This document shows, one piece after another, positions 5,843 through 7,141 of a DNA stretch of 7,141 nt. The translations under genes and the position numbers were made by a program. Position 1 is the first letter of the stretch, and each line of letters begins with the position of its first letter. The DNA is from Clostridiales bacterium UBA4080. Lineage in GTDB: Bacteria; Bacillota; Clostridia; Lachnospirales; Vallitaleaceae. The stretch spans positions 44,147 through 51,287 of the forward strand of contig DFYO01000009.1 of the NCBI GenBank assembly GCA_002381865.1. The letters run 5' to 3'. The notes under the pieces are model-generated. The model did no database searches, had not been told where the DNA came from, and worked only from the letters and a program-made list of their open reading frames with translations.

Positions 5843-5844
5843 GT

Positions 5845-6240
5845 ATGACAAACAATCCATATGCAAAAATAAAGCAAAATTCAATTATGACAGCATCACC
5901 ACAGGAACTGACCCTGATGCTATATGATGGGGCAATAAAGTTCGGTAATCAGGCAGCTATTGCAATTGAGAATAAAGACATGCAAAATGCTCACAATTTT
6001 AATATTCGTGTGCAGAATATAATATATGAGTTGCAGTCAACTCTTGATATGAAGTACGAAGTTGCAGAAAATCTTGATTTGATGTATAATTACATTATTC
6101 AAAAGCTAATTGAAGCAAATATTACTAAGACCAAGGAACCACTTGAGGAAGCAATCGGTTTTATTAGAGAAATAAGAAATACCTGGAAGGAAGCTATGCA
6201 GATTGCTAAAACTCAGGTTAATGAGGTTAAGGCCCAGTAG
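5845..6240 (+). CDS. fliS: Flagellin export chaperone FliS
   Basis: FliS binds the C-terminal tail of flagellin in the cytoplasm and keeps it from polymerising before export. The protein has 131 residues, normal for the family, and is all helical. The signature TASPQELTLMLYDGA lies at 16-30, followed by AIENKDMQNAHN, LQSTLDMKYEVAENL and a final helix with RNTWKEAM. The start chosen is the ATG at 5845: AGGAGGT (5830-5836) is 8 nt upstream and the protein then begins MTNNPYAKIKQNS, as family members do. An in-frame ATG at 5812 would add 11 residues, but it lies inside fliD and lacks a ribosome site. Its client tail is the segment encoded twice at the flagellin intron. Confidence 0.95.
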   Translation: MTNNPYAKIKQNSIMTASPQELTLMLYDGAIKFGNQAAIAIENKDMQNAHNFNIRVQNIIYELQSTLDMKYEVAENLDLMYNYIIQKLIEANITKTKEPLEEAIGFIREIRNTWKEAMQIAKTQVNEVKAQ

Positions 6241-6266
6241 GATAAGATTTATGAAAAGGTGATTTT

Positions 6267-6443
6267 ATGGATATAGCAGCAAGCTTATCAGTTAATGCTA
6301 TTAATGCAGTGCGAACGGAAGCAAGCTTTAAGGTTGCAGCATTGGCTATGAATTCATTAGAACAAAATAGCGCCGCATTAATTGAGCTTATGGAAAAGTC
6401 AGTTAATCCTTATGTCGGAGGTACAATTGATATCAAATTATAA
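6267..6443 (+). CDS. YjfB-like putative motility protein
   Basis: A 58-residue gene, easily missed. The protein begins MDIAASLSVNAINAV and ends GGTIDIKL, with a helix FKVAALAMNSLEQNSAALIELMEKS between. The MDIAA start, a central Ala/Met/Gln-rich helix and an IDIKV/L end are typical of the YjfB motility family (PF14070), whose mechanism is not established. AGGTGA at 6257-6262 gives a ribosome site 4 nt before the ATG. It starts 26 nt after fliS and most likely shares its transcript. A perfect hairpin follows its stop. Confidence 0.85.
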   Translation: MDIAASLSVNAINAVRTEASFKVAALAMNSLEQNSAALIELMEKSVNPYVGGTIDIKL

Positions 6444-6446
6444 TTT

Positions 6447-6470
6447 AAGGAGTCATTTATGACTCCTTTT
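6447..6470 (+). terminator. Perfect 9-bp hairpin, possible weak terminator
   Basis: AAGGAGTCA (6447-6455) and TGACTCCTT (6460-6468) pair perfectly around a TTTA loop, with only four T residues at the 3' side (6467-6470). It may end part of the flaG-yjfB transcription, or protect the mRNA end while allowing read-through into the FlgN-like gene 30 nt away. No separate promoter for that gene is evident. Confidence 0.55.
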
Positions 6471-6500
6471 GTACATAAAGAATGTTAGGAGGATAAAAGG

Positions 6501-6986
6501 ATGGCAGGAATTAATACTGAACTAGATATTCTTGTTGAAGTGATGGAGAAAAAAGAAAAATTATTAAAGGAACTGCTTTCGGATACAAAAAAACAAGAGG
6601 CCTTACTTAATGAAGAATTTTTTGACATGGAAGCCTTTGATGAAATAATTAGCAATAAGCAGGAGAAAATAGACCAGGTGAATACCTTGGATGATGGGTT
6701 TAAAATGACCTATGAAAAAATCCATTTACAACTTGGAGCTGATAAAGATTTATATAAAGATTATATAACTGCTATGAAAGAAAAGATTGTTGTTATAGGT
6801 GAGCTTGGAGTAGAGATAATGGTTCAAGAAGAAAAGAATAAAGTGAAGTTTTTAATAGCAGCAAAAAACGAAAAAAATAAAATGAAGGATTTTAGAAAAA
6901 GCAAACAAACAGTAGCCAACTATTATTCAAATATGAATAATCAAAAAAATCCCGAGCGATCATATTTCTTTGATAAAAAGAAATAA
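6501..6986 (+). CDS. flgN: FlgN-like flagellar chaperone
   Basis: A 161-residue, strongly charged, almost entirely helical protein. Residues 5-60 (LDILVEVMEKKEKLLKELL, then LNEEFFDMEAFDEII and SNKQEKIDQVN) have the pattern of the FlgN/FliT-type export chaperones. The C-terminus (VANYYSNM, then RSYFFDKKK) resembles clostridial members of the family. FlgN keeps the hook-filament junction proteins FlgK and FlgL soluble and delivers them to the export gate; those genes are not in the window and may lie downstream. AGGAGG at 6487-6492 sets the ATG. The family is of low sequence complexity, so the exact client is less certain than the chaperone class. Confidence 0.7.
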   Translation: MAGINTELDILVEVMEKKEKLLKELLSDTKKQEALLNEEFFDMEAFDEIISNKQEKIDQVNTLDDGFKMTYEKIHLQLGADKDLYKDYITAMKEKIVVIGELGVEIMVQEEKNKVKFLIAAKNEKNKMKDFRKSKQTVANYYSNMNNQKNPERSYFFDKKK

Positions 6987-7141
6987 TAGTAAGCTAGAAT
7001 TGTGATGGGTTTTCGGTGCGATTCCCAACATAGATTATAATTTTGATAATCAAATTTTAAAAATTTAATATATAACATTGATTATATAATGCTAATTTAA
7101 AACTAATAATTAAACCTCTGTCAACCATTTTTGAAAATGTC
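6987..7141. other. AT-rich intergenic region, no gene supported
   Basis: 155 nt to the window edge. It contains a short palindrome TTTGATAATCAAA near 7032-7044 and CATTTT/AAAATG around a 2-nt loop at 7126-7139. Neither has terminator features. No ribosome site followed by an open frame is visible on either strand. Confidence 0.5.

Noticed and set aside
5812..5844. Upstream in-frame ATG for fliS adding 11 residues
   Set aside because: It lies inside fliD with no ribosome site, while the ATG at 5845 has AGGAGGT at proper spacing and gives the normal family N-terminus.
7005..7030. A tRNA T-arm-like stretch (GGTGCGATTCCC)
   Set aside because: No acceptor stem, anticodon arm or D-arm can be drawn around it, so there is no support for a tRNA or tRNA remnant.
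7096..7124. TTGACA on the minus strand (7119-7124) as a promoter
   Set aside because: The best -10 at correct spacing is TTTAAA, and it would read antisense into the FlgN-like gene with no supported gene to serve.

Overview
The window is a flagellar filament locus from an AT-rich, low-GC Gram-positive bacterium, most likely a member of Clostridia or a near relative. Evidence is the strong AGGAGG ribosome sites, AT-rich codon use, sigma-28-type promoters, and the set fliC, flaG, fliD, fliS, yjfB-like and flgN-like. All genes read left to right. I cannot name the species from the sequence.

Layout: (1) 1-161, the C-terminal end of a YvyF-like flagellar-region protein. (2) 162-318, a sigma-28 promoter and a structured leader with two likely CsrA sites. 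(3) 319-2134, the flagellin gene, interrupted near its 3' end by a group I self-splicing intron of about 442 nt (1648-2089), with a strong terminator at 2159-2194. (4) 2278-3843, a SAM-dependent methyltransferase. (5) 3904-6240, a second sigma-28 promoter driving flaG-fliD-fliS. (6) 6267-6443, a small YjfB-like gene, then a hairpin. (7) 6501-6986, a FlgN-like chaperone. (8) 6987-7141, AT-rich DNA in which I support no gene.

The most interesting feature is how the intron sits in the flagellin gene. A conventional reading ends the gene at 1692 with a complete, normal flagellin C-terminus and treats 1693-2277 as intergenic. In fact 1648-2089 has the full core of a subgroup IA group I intron: P1, P2, P3, P4, P5, P6, P7, P7.1, P7.2, P8, P9 and P9.0. 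The sequence directly after its terminal G encodes the same 14-residue flagellin tail plus a stop. The intron's first 45 nt therefore carry their own copy of the 3' exon coding sequence, lying inside the P1 loop. Spliced and unspliced mRNAs would both give a 457-residue flagellin, differing only at residue 448 (Ala if spliced, Gln if not). The two tail copies differ at 11 of 45 bases yet at only one amino acid, which suggests that both are kept functional.

The genes make one working set. Flagellin is the filament subunit. FliD caps the filament, FliS is the flagellin chaperone, and FlaG is a filament-associated protein. The FlgN-like protein would chaperone the hook-filament junction proteins. 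The methyltransferase between fliC and flaG may modify flagellin or its glycan, but this rests on position only. CsrA (with FliW) probably controls flagellin translation through the leader; neither gene is in the window.
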